From: Halocaridina rubra
Taxonomy: Eukaryota; Arthropoda; Malacostraca; Decapoda; Atyidae
Assembly (NCBI GenBank): GCA_037179515.1
Contig: JAXCGZ010007594.1
Location: 126,001 to 190,000, forward strand
Length of the DNA stretch: 64,000 nt
Direction of reading: 5' to 3'
The notes under the pieces are model-generated. The model was not told the DNA's origin, made no database searches, and was given only the letters and a program-made list of their open reading frames with translations. The translations under genes were made by a program, and so were the position numbers. Positions 51,881 to 63,850 of this stretch are shown one piece after another. Each line of letters starts with the position of its first letter. Position 1 is the stretch's first letter.

Positions 51881-52074
51881 ATAGCATTGGATTACATCTA
51901 CAGAGCTGGTGTTCAATGCATAAAACACACTTTATATTTCCAATATGGATAAGTCTCTATGGCACCACTGCCAGGCAAAGGTTGATGACCAGCTGACCAG
52001 TTTCCAATAAGAAGGTAAAACAAACAATGACCTTAACTTGACCCAATGTCATGTCATTAAAATCAAATTGCTGA

Positions 52075-52250
52075 TCTTTGCCATTTTATGTGTCACTAAT
52101 AATCAACACTATGGGGGTGGACACAGACAAGATGTAGCATGGGAATTAAGGATAGAAATCCTTCCTAATGTCCCACAGTGGGTTCGAACTAGGTTTGTCA
52201 CTTCCCGAGTTGAGTGATCTAACCACTAACTACACTACTGCGGTCCCAAT
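52075..52250 (-). mobile_element. SINE copy, complete reverse member
   Basis: Reverse strand shows box B as GGGTTCGAACTAGG and box A as GATCTAACCACTAACTACAC. It also has TTGCCATTTTATGTGTCACT, TATGGGGGTGGACACAGACA and GAAATCCTTCCTAATGTCCC. Best evidence that the family head is tRNA-derived. Confidence 0.82.
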
Positions 52251-52606
52251 GACTTTACAATTAAATTATGAGAGGAAATCAATGTAAAAGAAGGAGCAAT
52301 AAGTCAGGTGTTTTCAAGCAATGACAGGAATTAAGCACACGAATTGTCCATTGTATTTTTGCCTTATTAAATATCTTTTTTCATTCTCAATATTTTTTTA
52401 CCTTATTAAAAATGTTTCTTTTAGCTATGATGTTAAATTTATAAAATATTTTATTTCTGTATTTTAACAATTAACAGTCGCTACTCCTTCTACTTATATG
52501 TATTAACTTTGTTAATATAAGTACACCACTAAGCTTTTGCTCTTGTTTTTCTTGCCAAATTTAAAGATCTCTCTCTCTCTCTCTCTTTTTATTTGCAATA
52601 CATATG

Positions 52607-52607
52607 G

Positions 52608-52664
<57 letters not shown>

Positions 52665-52686
52665 CATTATTTCTATTATTATTATA
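52607..52686. repeat. (ATT)n microsatellite
   Basis: About 25 ATT units, preceded by a (CT)n run at 52568-52587. Confidence 0.95.
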
Positions 52687-52972
52687 TCAGTTAAAGAACT
52701 TAAATGTAATAACTATTTGCAAATCTTGCAATGCTGCAAAGGCAATTATTTCATAATAAGGGATTATTATGGCAATTACTGTGATAGAAAAATTACATAA
52801 AATCTGGTCTAAAGGGAAGGAGCATTTATCGTAGTTCCCCGTCTCCCAACCATAACATCTAATCCATCCAATGAAGTACTGCAGGCAATATGATGTTTTG
52901 CATGAACATGTAGACTGCGATGCGGGTTTGGTGTCCCTGATGTTCAAAGTCTCTTTCGTTTATGAAAATGTA

Positions 52973-53158
<186 letters not shown>

Positions 53159-53171
53159 ATTTTCTCAAACG

Positions 53172-54660
<1,489 letters not shown>

Positions 54661-55375
54661 CCTTATTGTAATTACCTAATTGTGCCCACGGGAAAGAGCC
54701 CCAAGCTCGTAACTTCATGTCTACTGGTCGGTTCCATTTTGTACTTGGTGATACTTATCATACTTGTCCTTAAACCTTTGGACTAAAAAAAGTATTTCCT
54801 TACATCCTGCAAAGAAGTTTTCTTACGAAGCTCCAAACTATGACCTCTAGTTCTAGTGTCAGCCATATTAAATTATCGATCCCTAGCCACTCTGTCATAA
54901 CCATGAAGGACTTTAAAAACCGTCACCATATCCCCCTAATTCTTCAAGCTTCGAGTGATGGTAAGTCTAATGCCCTCAGCGTCTCATCTTGACTGAGATT
55001 GCGTATTTCTGGCGCCAGTTTCGTGGCATGTCTTTGGACTTTTTCCAGCTTAACTATGTGCATTTTCAAGTGTGGATTCCAAAAGGGGGCTGCATATTCA
55101 AGCTTTGGCCTCACATAGATTACATAAATATTTCTGAACATTTCCTTGTCCATGTGCCTGAAAGTTACCCTTACATTTGCTAAGAAAGCATATGCTACCC
55201 TTACTATGCTATTTTATGCATTTCTGGAGACAAATCTGCCCGTATGTTTACTCCTAGATCTCTCTCATTCTCTGGCTCGTGAAGTTCTGCTCCTGCCATT
55301 GAGTAGTCAATGTTGGGCTTTCTTGCACTTGTAACCGTTCTCATTAACTTACATTCTGAAGTGTGTGAGTGTGCA
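54661..55375 (-). mobile_element. CR1-like copy F
   Basis: 3' tail AATTACCTAATTGTGCCCAC at 54666. RT C-terminal domain: FRNIYVIYVRPKLEYAAPFW and VQRHATKLAPEIRNLSQ (minus, 55153-54944). 5' truncated near GTGTGTGAGTGTG at 55361. Confidence 0.8.
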
Positions 55376-55814
55376 TAATTACCTAATTTTAAATACTTAA
55401 TTGTGCTTGCGGCAAAAATCCCTATGATCGCAACTCCCCGTCTCCTGGTCGGTTCCAATTTCATATTAATTGATGCTTTTCATATTTGTCCTTAAAACTA
55501 AGAATGTAGTCAGCATTAACTGCTTCCTCGCTTAGCGAATTCCAATCATAAAATATCCTTACACTAAAACAGCACTTCCTTACATCCTGCAAAGAAGTTT
55601 TCTTATGTAGCTTCAAGCTATGACCTCTAGTTCTAAAGCCATACATTGTACTATATCGATCCAGATCCAATCTGTCCAAACCATGAAGGAATTCAAATAA
55701 CGTCACCATATCTCCCCGCTTTCTTCTAGCGTTAAGTGATGGTAATTCTAATTCCCTAAGCCTCTCCTTATATCTAAGCTTGCGTATTACTGGCACCAGT
55801 TTCATAGCATGTAA
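55376..55814 (-). mobile_element. CR1-like copy E
   Basis: Tail ATAATTACCTAATTTTAAAT at 55375. C-terminal frame VPVIRKLRYKERLRELELPS, LHGLDRLDLDRYSTMYGFRT (minus, 55805-55461). Only the last ~440 bp. Confidence 0.8.
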
Positions 55815-56500
55815 TTACCTACTTGTAATTACGGGAAAGAGCCCCATGCTTGTAACTCCCCGTATCCTGGTCGATTCCATTTTTTACTTAATGATACTTA
55901 TCATACTTGTCCTTAAAACTATGGACTGAGTTAGCATTAACTACCTCCTCACTTGGTGAATGCCAATCATCAACTACTCTTATGCAAAAGAGTACTTCCT
56001 TACATCTTGCAAAGAAATTTTCTTACGAAGCTTCACACTATGACCTCTAGTTCTAGTGCCAGCCATATCAAAATATCCATCCCTAGCCACTATGTCATAA
56101 CCAAGAAGGAATTTAAAAACCGTCACCAAAAAGGGGGCTGCATATTCAAGCTTTGGCCTCACATAGGTTGCATAAATATATATGAACATTTCTTCGTCCA
56201 TCTGCCTGAAGGTTACCCTTACATTTGATAAGAGAGCATATGCTGCCCTTACTATGTCATTTATATGCATTTCCGGAGACAAATCTGCCAGGATGTTTAC
56301 GCCTAGATCTCTTACATTCTCTTTCTCTTCAAGTTCTGCTCCTGCTGTTGAGTATTCAAGCTTGAGCCTTCTCGCACTGGTACTAATTCTCATTACCTTA
56401 CATTTAGAAGTACTGACTTTCATTAGCCACATTTATGACCACTCATGCAGACTATTTAGATCTTCCTAATGTGCATTACCATTGTCTTTGAACTTGTGTG
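55815..56500 (-). mobile_element. CR1-like copy D, internally deleted
   Basis: Degenerate tail GTAATTACCTACTTGTAATT. The frame MKVSTSKCKVMRISTSARRL joins KLEYAAPFLVTVFKFLLGYD near 56126, so the segment between the FWNPHL and MVTVFKF parts is missing. Confidence 0.8.
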
Positions 56501-57252
56501 TCTGTGATTACCTAATTGTGATTACCTAATTGTGGTTACGGGAAAGAGCCCAAAGCTCGTATCTTCCCGTCTCCTCATCGGTTCCATTTTATACTTAGTG
56601 ATACTTATCATACCAGTCCTTAAAACTATGGATTGAGATAGCATTAACTACCTCCTCGCTTAGCCACTTCCAATTATCAACTACCCTTACACTGGAAAAG
56701 TATTTCCTTACATCCTGCAAAGAAGTTTTCTTACCAAGCTTCAAACTATGACCTCTAGTTCTAGAGCCAGCCATATCAAAATATCCATCCCTATCCACTC
56801 TATCATAACCATGAAGGAATTTAAAGACTGTCACCATATCCCCCCCTCAATCTTCTAGCTTCGAGTGATGGTAAGTCTAATTCCCTCAGCCTCTCATCAT
56901 AACTGAGATTGCGTATTTATGGCACCAGTTTCGTGGCATGTCTTTGAATCTTTTCAAGCTTAGCTATGTGCTTTTTCAAGTGTGGATTCCAAAAGGGGGC
57001 TGCATATTCGAGTTTTGGCCTCACATAGGTTACATAAATATTTCTGAACATTTCCTTGTCCATATTCCTGAAGGCTACCCTTACATTTGATAAGAATGCC
57101 TATGCTGCCCTTAATATGCCATTTATATGTATTTCTGGAGACAAATCTGCCAGTATGTTTACTCCTAGATCTCTCTCATTTTCTGTCTCTTGAAGTTGTA
57201 CTCCAGCCACCGAGTAGTCAAGCTTGGGCCTTCTTGCACTTGTACCCATTCT
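56501..57252 (-). mobile_element. CR1-like copy C
   Basis: Tail of two units GTGATTACCTAATTGTGATT at 56506. RT C-terminal ~740 bp, very close to copy A; a C-insertion near 56847 breaks the frame. 5' end truncated at TTGTACCCATTC / TGTGATTACC. Confidence 0.85.
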
Positions 57253-57419
57253 GTGATTACCTAATTGTGATTACCTAATTGTGTTTACGGGAAAGAGCCC
57301 AAAGCTCGTATCTTCCCGTCTCCTGATCGGTTCCATTTTTAGACTTAGTGATACTTATCGTACCTGTCCTTAAAACTATGCATTGAGATAGCATTAACTA
57401 CCTCCTCGCTTAGCGAATT

Positions 57420-58484
57420 TCAATTATCAACTACTCTTACACTGAAAAAGTATTTCCTTACATCCTGCAAACAAGTTTTCTTCCGAAGCTTCAAACTATG
57501 ACCTCTAGTTCTAGAGCCAGCCATATCGAAATATCCATCCCTATCCACTCTATCATAACCATGAAGGAATTTAAAGACTGTCACCATATCCCCCCTTACT
57601 CTTCTAGCTTCGAGTGATGGCAAGTCTAATTCCCTCAGCCTCTCATCATAACCGAGATTGCGTATTTCTGGCACTAGTTTCGTGGCATGTCTTTGAACTT
57701 TTTCAAGCTTAGCTATGTGCTTTTTCAAGTGCGGATTCCAAAAGGGGGCTGCATATTCGAGTTTTGGCCTCACATAGGTTACATAAATATTTCTGAACAT
57801 TTCCTTGTCCATGTGCCTGAAGGCTACCCTTACATTTGATAAGAATGCATATGCTGCCCTTACTACGCCATTTATATGTATTTCTGGAGACAAATCTGCC
57901 AGTATGTTTACTCCTAGATCTCTCTCATTTTCTGTCTCTTGAAGTTGTACTCCAGCTACCGAGTAGTCAAGCTTGGGCCTTCTTACACTTGTACCCATTC
58001 TCATTACCTTACATTTTGAGGTATTGAATTTCATTAGCCACTTTTCCGACCACTCATGCAGATTATTTAGATCCTCCTGAAGTTCTCTACCATTGTTCTC
58101 GTTTTTACTTTCTTCACAATCTTTGCATCATCTGCAAACATATTCATGAATGAATTTACAGACTCTGGTAGGTCATTTACATATACAAGGAACAAAAGTG
58201 GCCCTAAAACTGAACCCTGTGGAACTCCACTACTAACTCTTCTCCATTCAGACACTGAGTGTCTTACTCTAACCCTCTGTTCCCTTCCTTCTAAGTAAGT
58301 TTTTATCCATTCCAAGACATTTCCACCTATTCTAGCCATTGATTGCAGCTTCCTAATAAGTCTCCCATGTGGAACAGTGTCAAACGCTTTCTGGAAGTCT
58401 AGGAATATGCAATCTGCCCAGCCCTCTCTTTCCTGTAAGATTTGGCTTACCTCATCATAAAATTCTAATAAGTTTGTTACTGTT
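57420..58484 (-). pseudogene. CR1-like ORF2, rest of RT (copy A, two frames)
   Basis: TNLLEFYDEVSQILQEREG, FLDFQKAFDTVPHGRL (motif A), [20 protein letters not shown] and FADDAKIVKK (catalytic) run to about 58100. One T is missing relative to copy B near 58107, shifting the frame. The second frame, MKFNTSKCKVMRMG to FFSVRVVDN, covers the C-terminal domain and stops at 57420. Confidence 0.85.
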
Positions 58485-58486
58485 GA

Positions 58487-60166
58487 TCATCCTTCTCTGA
58501 AGCCATGTTGCCTCACTGACAAAAAGTTGAAGGATTCCAAGTGAAGAGAGATATGTTTCCTTAGTAGTTTCTCCATAACTTTGCAAACTATGCTGGTCAA
58601 GGAAACTGGTCTATAGTTCAGAGCCGTATCCCTCCTTCCCTTTTTGAAGATAGGTATCACATTTGCTTGTTTCCAGCATCTTGGAATCTCCCCCGACTCC
58701 AGTGACTCCTTAAATATGATACTTAGTGCCACTGATATTGTGTTTGCGCATTTTTTAAGCACATGAGGGGATATGTCATCAGGACCTGTAGCTTTATGAA
58801 CATCTAAATCCATCAGCGCTTTGCATACCTCTGTGGCTGTAAGGTTGATGTTCTCTAATACCGGCCCTTGAGCTTCTATCACTGCAATCTGAGGGGGTGG
58901 GGTATTTTCTACTGTAAATACTGACTGAAACTCCTTGTTCAATTCTTTGCAGATCTCTTCGTCCGTCTCAGTGATGCTTCCATCCGCTCTCTTTAGCCTT
59001 AAAACCTGTTCTTTTACCTTCAGTTTTCCTCTGATAAAGCTGTGGAAAAGCTTGGGATTTTCTTTAGCCTTCCTGGTGATGTCCCTCTCATAATCTCTCT
59101 CTGCCTCTCTCCTTTTACTTAGGTAGTCATTTCTTGCTCTTTTGTAGGTTTGCCAGGCATTTATGTTTTTTCTCCTCCTATACCTTTTCCAGCATTTGTC
59201 TCTCCACTCCTTAGCTCTTTTACAAACATTATCGAACCATTTCTCTATGGCATGAATTACACCTACTTTGGTGACAGGTATGCAGCAATCTACTATCTTC
59301 CCATATTTCTCACAAAAGATGTCATACATTTCTTGTACAGATTTGTTGTAAAATAAGGTTCTCCAGTCAATAACTGCAAAAAGCTCATTCATTTTGATGT
59401 AATCTCCTTTCGGATAGTTCCTCCTCATGTCCTCAGTGCCTCTACTCTCAGGAAGAATGTCTTCAATGATATACTCCATCAACAACACACAGTGGTCACT
59501 CTTTCCAATTGGTGGTTCATACTCAATATTTTCAATATCCAACACATTATCTGTGAACACTAGATCAAGTAGTGATGGCTCATCCCCACCCCTGGCTCTT
59601 GTTGGTTCCATTACATGTTGGTGTAGGAAATTCCCTTGTACGCAATCTAGGAATCTTGCCCCAAATGAGTCCTCACCACTGTGTGGGTCAAGATTTATCC
59701 AATCTATCTCTTTATGATTAAAGTCTCCCATAATCAAAATCCTACATTTTTTCTCCCGTGCCATGTTAACAACTGAGTTTATGACTTCAATCGTACCTAT
59801 ATGTCTTTCCTCATAAATTTCAAGCCTATTTTGGTTCCTTGGTGGGTTGTATACAACAGTTATTATAATGCTCTCTGACCCAGTATTTATGCGAGCAACA
59901 AGAAATTCCCTGAACTCACTTTCTATAGCCAAGTTTATTTCTTCAACTTGAATCCTCTCACTTATGAGCAGTGCTATCCCTCCACCAGTCCTCTCAGATC
60001 TTTCGACCCTTAGTATTCTGAAGCCCTTAGGAAAAACTGTGACACTGTTTATGTCCTCACTCAACTTAGTCTCTGTAATTGCTACTATATCTGCCTTACT
60101 GTTGTGAATCCTATCTTTTAATTCTACTGCCTTACCAGCTAATCCATCAGCATTTGTGTATAACAA
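58487..60166 (-). CDS. CR1-like ORF2, endonuclease and N-terminal RT (copy A)
   Basis: Reads LLYTNADGLAGKAVELKDRI, AITETKL, GGGIALL, ILIMGDFNHKEIDW and GKSDHCVLL: an APE-type endonuclease (about residues 1-230). A linker with SKRREAERDYERDITRKAKE, then RT motifs ATGPDDISPHVLKKCA, NVIPIFKKGRRDTALNYRPV and SLTSIVCKVMEKLLRK. It stops at HGFREG (58487), where copy B reads on as HGFREGRSTVTNLLEF, so the stop is a copy-specific mutation. The frame joins the upstream ORF by a shift near 60175. Confidence 0.85.
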   Translation of the reverse strand: MLYTNADGLAGKAVELKDRIHNSKADIVAITETKLSEDINSVTVFPKGFRILRVERSERTGGGIALLISERIQVEEINLAIESEFREFLVARINTGSESIIITVVYNPPRNQNRLEIYEERHIGTIEVINSVVNMAREKKCRILIMGDFNHKEIDWINLDPHSGEDSFGARFLDCVQGNFLHQHVMEPTRARGGDEPSLLDLVFTDNVLDIENIEYEPPIGKSDHCVLLMEYIIEDILPESRGTEDMRRNYPKGDYIKMNELFAVIDWRTLFYNKSVQEMYDIFCEKYGKIVDCCIPVTKVGVIHAIEKWFDNVCKRAKEWRDKCWKRYRRRKNINAWQTYKRARNDYLSKRREAERDYERDITRKAKENPKLFHSFIRGKLKVKEQVLRLKRADGSITETDEEICKELNKEFQSVFTVENTPPPQIAVIEAQGPVLENINLTATEVCKALMDLDVHKATGPDDISPHVLKKCANTISVALSIIFKESLESGEIPRCWKQANVIPIFKKGRRDTALNYRPVSLTSIVCKVMEKLLRKHISLHLESFNFLSVRQHGFREG

Positions 60167-60168
60167 TC

Positions 60169-60681
60169 TTAATGAGGCCCCATCCCCTGATCTTCTGTCA
60201 TTATCTTCTTTATCTCCCCTTTGTCTGGAAGTATTCTGTAACGAAAATTTTTCTTCTCTTCTTCATTTCTTTCATCATTTAACCTTCTTGCCTCTTGCAA
60301 CAAGTTTTTGATCTTTCCCATCTCTTCCTGTGTTCTGTATCGTCTAATGAACACTTCTTTGCATTCTTGAAGGTCTTTTAGACTTTTTTTTCTCAACAAT
60401 ATTTCCCTACATGTCTCCCCTCTCTCAAAGGTTACTTTTGTTGGTCTCGGCTTTCCTTCCCTCGAATATTTACCTAGTTGGTGTATGTTTACAATATCCT
60501 CAGGACCACATACTACTCCAAGCTTTCTTATCACGTCTACAACGTTAGCTTTATTTTCTTCAAGTCTCCCCTGCCATGTTGGCTCCTGGGATTCACTTAT
60601 GCCTGAGATTACCACTGTCTTCTCCTTATCAAGTGCCTGTCTGATGAGTGGGTTTGCCCTATCCATCACAACGTCTTTCAT
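60169..60681 (-). CDS. Upstream ORF of CR1-like copy A (ORF1-like)
   Basis: 170 aa. KTVVISGISESQEPTWQGRL, KANVVDVIRKLGVVCGPEDI and RPTKVTFERGETCREILLRK resemble the RRM-like ORF1/N-terminal segments that precede CR1-type ORF2 (a GI.E..E....D...V...L.. pattern). It is followed by a charged coiled-coil-like stretch (EARRLNDERNEEEKKNF). Its end overlaps the start of ORF2 in another frame. The N-terminus is probably truncated. Confidence 0.65.
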   Translation of the reverse strand: MKDVVMDRANPLIRQALDKEKTVVISGISESQEPTWQGRLEENKANVVDVIRKLGVVCGPEDIVNIHQLGKYSREGKPRPTKVTFERGETCREILLRKKSLKDLQECKEVFIRRYRTQEEMGKIKNLLQEARRLNDERNEEEKKNFRYRILPDKGEIKKIMTEDQGMGPH

Positions 60682-60732
60682 TTTTTCGATTACTGTCTCT
60701 TTATAGTCAACTGTTTGTATGTTTTCCAGTGT

Positions 60733-62409
60733 GATTACCTAATTGTGATTACCTAATTGTGTTTACGGGAAAGAGCCCAAAGCTCGTATCTTCCCGTCTC
60801 CTGATCGGTTCCATTTTTAGACTTAGTGATACTTATCATACCTGTCCTTAAAACTATGGATTGAGGTAGCATTAACTACCTCCTCGCTTAGCGAATTCCA
60901 ATTATCAACTACTCTTACACTGAAAAAGTATTTCCTTACATCCTGCAAACAAGTTTTCTTCCGAAGCTTCAAACTATGACCTCTAGTTCTAGAGCCAGCC
61001 ATATCGAAATATCGATCCCTATCCACTCTATCATAACCATGAAGGAATTTAAAGACTGTCACCATATCCCCCCTTACTCTTCTAGCTTCGAGTGATGGCA
61101 AGTCTAATTCCCTCAGCCTCTCATCATAACCGAGATTGCGTATTTCTGGCACCAGTTTCGTGGCATGTCTTTGAACTTTTTCAAGCTTAGCTATGTGCTT
61201 TTTCAAGTGCGGATTCCAAAAGGGGGCTGCATATTCGAGTTTTGGCCTCACATAGGTTACATAAATATTTCTGAACATTTCCTTGTCCATGTGCCTGAAG
61301 GCTACCCTTACATTTGATAAGAATGCATATGCTGCCCTTACTACGCCATTTATATGTATTTCTGGAGACAAATCTGCCAATATGTTTACTCCTAGATCTC
61401 TCTCATTTTCTGTCTCCTGAAGTTGTACTCCAGCCACCGAGTAGTCAAGCTTGGGCCTTCTTGCACTTGTACCCATTCTCATTACCTTACATTTTGAGGT
61501 ATTGAATTTCATTAGCCACTTTTCTGACCACTCATGCAGATTATTTAGATCCTCCTGAAGTTCTCTACCATTGTTCTCGTTTTTTACTTTCTTCACAATC
61601 TTTGCATCATCTGCAAACATATTCATGAATGAATTTACAGACTCTGGTAGGTCATTTACATATACAAGGAACAAAAGTGGCCCTAAAACTGAACCCTGTG
61701 GAACTCCACTACTAACTCTTCTCCATTCAGACACTGAGTGTCTTACTCTAACCCTCTGTTCCCTTCCTTCTAAGTAAGTTTTTATCCATTCCAAGACATT
61801 TCCACCTATTCTAGCCATTGATTGCAGCTTCCTAATAAGTCTCCCATGTGGAACAGTGTCAAACGCTTTCTGGAAGTCTAGGAATATGCAATCTGCCCAG
61901 CCCTCTCTTTCCTATAAGATTTGGCTTACCTCATCATAAAATTCTAATAAGTTTGTTACTGTTGATCTTCCTTCTCTGAAGCCATGTTGCCTCACTGACA
62001 AAAAGTTGAAGGATTCCAAGTGAAGAGAGATATGTTTCCTTAGTAGTTTCTCCATAAGTTTGCAAACTATGCTGGTCAAGGAAACTGGTCTATAGTTCAG
62101 AGCCGTATCCCTCCTTCCCTTTTTGAAGATAGGTATCACATTTGCTTGTTTCCAGCATCTTGGAATCTCCCCCGACTCCAATGACTCCTTAAATATGATA
62201 CTTAGTGCCACTGATATTGTGTTTGCGCATTTTTTAAGCACATGAGGGGATATGTCATCAGGACCTGTAGCTTTATGAACATCTAAATCCATCAGCGCTT
62301 TGCATATGATTAAAGTCTCCCATAATCAAAATCCTACATTTTTTCTCCCGTGCCATGTTAACAACTGAGTTTATGACTTCAATCGTACCTATATGTCTTT
62401 CCTCATATG
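60733..62409 (-). mobile_element. CR1-like copy B, internally deleted
   Basis: Two-unit tail at 60733-60760. Nearly identical to copy A through the RT. At about 62306 the sequence jumps from the start of the RT (ATGGATTTAGATGTTCATAA on the minus strand) to endonuclease DNA equivalent to 59722-59814 of copy A, skipping about 900 bp. It is 5' truncated at a GTGTGTGTGT run at 62408. Confidence 0.88.
60823..61818 (-). CDS. CR1-like RT C-terminal half (copy B), open
   Basis: 331 aa uninterrupted: [30 protein letters not shown] (catalytic YADD-type box), FNTSKCKVMRMGTSARRPK, YVRPKLEYAAPFWNPHLKK, VQRHATKLVPEIRNLGYDER and the end SIHSFKDRYDKYH. This frame shows what copy A lost. The preceding part, 62292-61912, holds MDLDVHKATGPDDISPHVLK through HGFREGRSTVTNLLEFYDEV and ends at one stop in place of the Gln codon found in copy A. 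Confidence 0.85.
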   Translation of the reverse strand: MARIGGNVLEWIKTYLEGREQRVRVRHSVSEWRRVSSGVPQGSVLGPLLFLVYVNDLPESVNSFMNMFADDAKIVKKVKNENNGRELQEDLNNLHEWSEKWLMKFNTSKCKVMRMGTSARRPKLDYSVAGVQLQETENERDLGVNILADLSPEIHINGVVRAAYAFLSNVRVAFRHMDKEMFRNIYVTYVRPKLEYAAPFWNPHLKKHIAKLEKVQRHATKLVPEIRNLGYDERLRELDLPSLEARRVRGDMVTVFKFLHGYDRVDRDRYFDMAGSRTRGHSLKLRKKTCLQDVRKYFFSVRVVDNWNSLSEEVVNATSIHSFKDRYDKYH

Positions 62410-63394
62410 TGTGTGTGTGTCTAAGATAATATCTGACATCTTGTCCTACTCTCCAAATACTGGGTTATCCATTCGTGAGTGCTAGGAAGTTGACATTTAC
62501 CAGATTAACGAACCAGCTTCATTGCTGACGCGAGTCTGTTGGCGCCCGGTCCCCCAGTCACCTCTTCTCTTTAACGAGGAGGAGATAGTCTGTAGCTCCC
62601 TATATTCTAGCTTTAAAATCATAAACCTCATTGGTAAAATGTTTTCGTATTTATTGACATAACCTCCAGATATATGAAAAAAAAACTGCTACTCATCAAG
62701 ATTTGAACCAGCAGCACAATGGCAACTAATAAATATACATACGTATTTATCAAAAGCATAAATATAGGTCTTAAAAGTTAAGAATCTGTCTGCTGACCGC
62801 TAAAGCGGGAAACGAGTTTTCTAGTGAATATCTGTGTTCATTTTATAACCCCTTTTTAATCTCACTCGTGGCTTGTATTCAAAGTTAATATTCTGCCACA
62901 GGCATATACATCATGCAGCTAAACATTATCATATGAGGAAACTAAATAACCTAGGGAACAGTCCCAAACCAAGATTGGTCAGTACCACACATTCTCAGTT
63001 CATAAACATAAGCAATTACCAAAAGCACAACAGGACGTCCTCAAGTCAAAGGCCACCTTCTATACTGCCTGAAAAATAAATAAACTCATTCTACGGAATG
63101 CATCTGTTCACATTACACAAATTTCCCATCTTCACTCGCTGGTTCATCTTCATATTGAAGTCTCCTCTTTGTAGCATGCCTATTTAACAATCATATAAAC
63201 ATAAAATCGCTAGATAAAATATATGTGGGGTCAACTGTCCCTGACCAAGATTCGAACTTACAGCCTACTGAAACATCAAAAGCGTACATAAGGAGACACC
63301 CATTGCATGACTCAAGATCTTGTAATAATTTGGAAACATCTCTGCTAAGTGTAATATCGAAGATGAACACTGTCTTCTGATATTTAAAACTGTT
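62410..63394. other. Intergenic, nothing recognised with confidence
   Basis: Box-B-like AGATTTGAACCAGC (62700) and AGATTCGAACTTAC (63249) in reverse orientation suggest tRNA-derived relics of another SINE type. No gene. Confidence 0.4.
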
Positions 63395-63480
63395 CTCCGT
63401 TTCATGTTCAGTATTAATCCAAACTCGAATGAGGGTGGACAAAGACAGGTTGGAGCTGGGGAATTAAAATTGGATACCCA
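63395..63480 (-). mobile_element. SINE fragment
   Basis: Reverse: AACTCGAATGAGGGTGGACA, AGACAGGTTGGAGCTGGGGA, ATTAAAATTGGATACCCACC. The head is missing. Confidence 0.7.
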
Positions 63481-63518
63481 CCAAATTCAAAATTCTCTCG
63501 TGGCTAGTCTAGCATTAA

Positions 63519-63721
63519 CATGTCTCCTGAGATAAATCCTTGTGCACCACTGATAGAACGTCAGTGTACAGTGGGTTCGGATTTTCATGTCTCCTGAGAT
63601 AACACCTTGTGTACCACTGATAGATCGTCAGTGCATAGTGGGTTCGGATCTTCATGTCTCCTGAGATAACTCTTTGTGTACCACTGATAGATCGTCAGTA
63701 GTATGGTGGGCTCGGAACCTG
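63519..63721. repeat. Three tandem 67-bp units
   Basis: CATGTCTCCTGAGATAA begins at 63519, 63586 and 63653. Each unit contains ACCACTGATAGA.CGTCAGT, in which CACTGA/TCAGTG is inverted, and ends GTGGG(T/C)TCGGA. Confidence 0.9.
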
Positions 63722-63850
63722 GCTGGGGGTTACTTCAGTCTTATGTTAATACAAATTTTACATACTATAAAGCATGTTCCAGTTTCCTGCTAAGAGGAAT
63801 TGTTGAGGCATGTGGGGATTGTGGTGAATGCGTGTTTACTGGCTCGGCCA

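Larger units (their letters stand above)
57253..60732 (-). mobile_element. CR1-like copy A, longest member (endonuclease plus RT)
   Basis: About 3.5 kb: 3' tail of two 14-bp units (57254-57282), RT C-terminal domain, RT core, APE-type endonuclease and part of an upstream ORF. Coding is broken at only about three sites. The 5' end abuts the tail of copy B at 60732. Details of the frames are in the separate entries. Confidence 0.9.

Noticed and set aside
59150..59717. Plus-strand open frames opposite CR1-like ORF2
   Set aside because: Shadows of the minus-strand endonuclease and linker; no independent motif.
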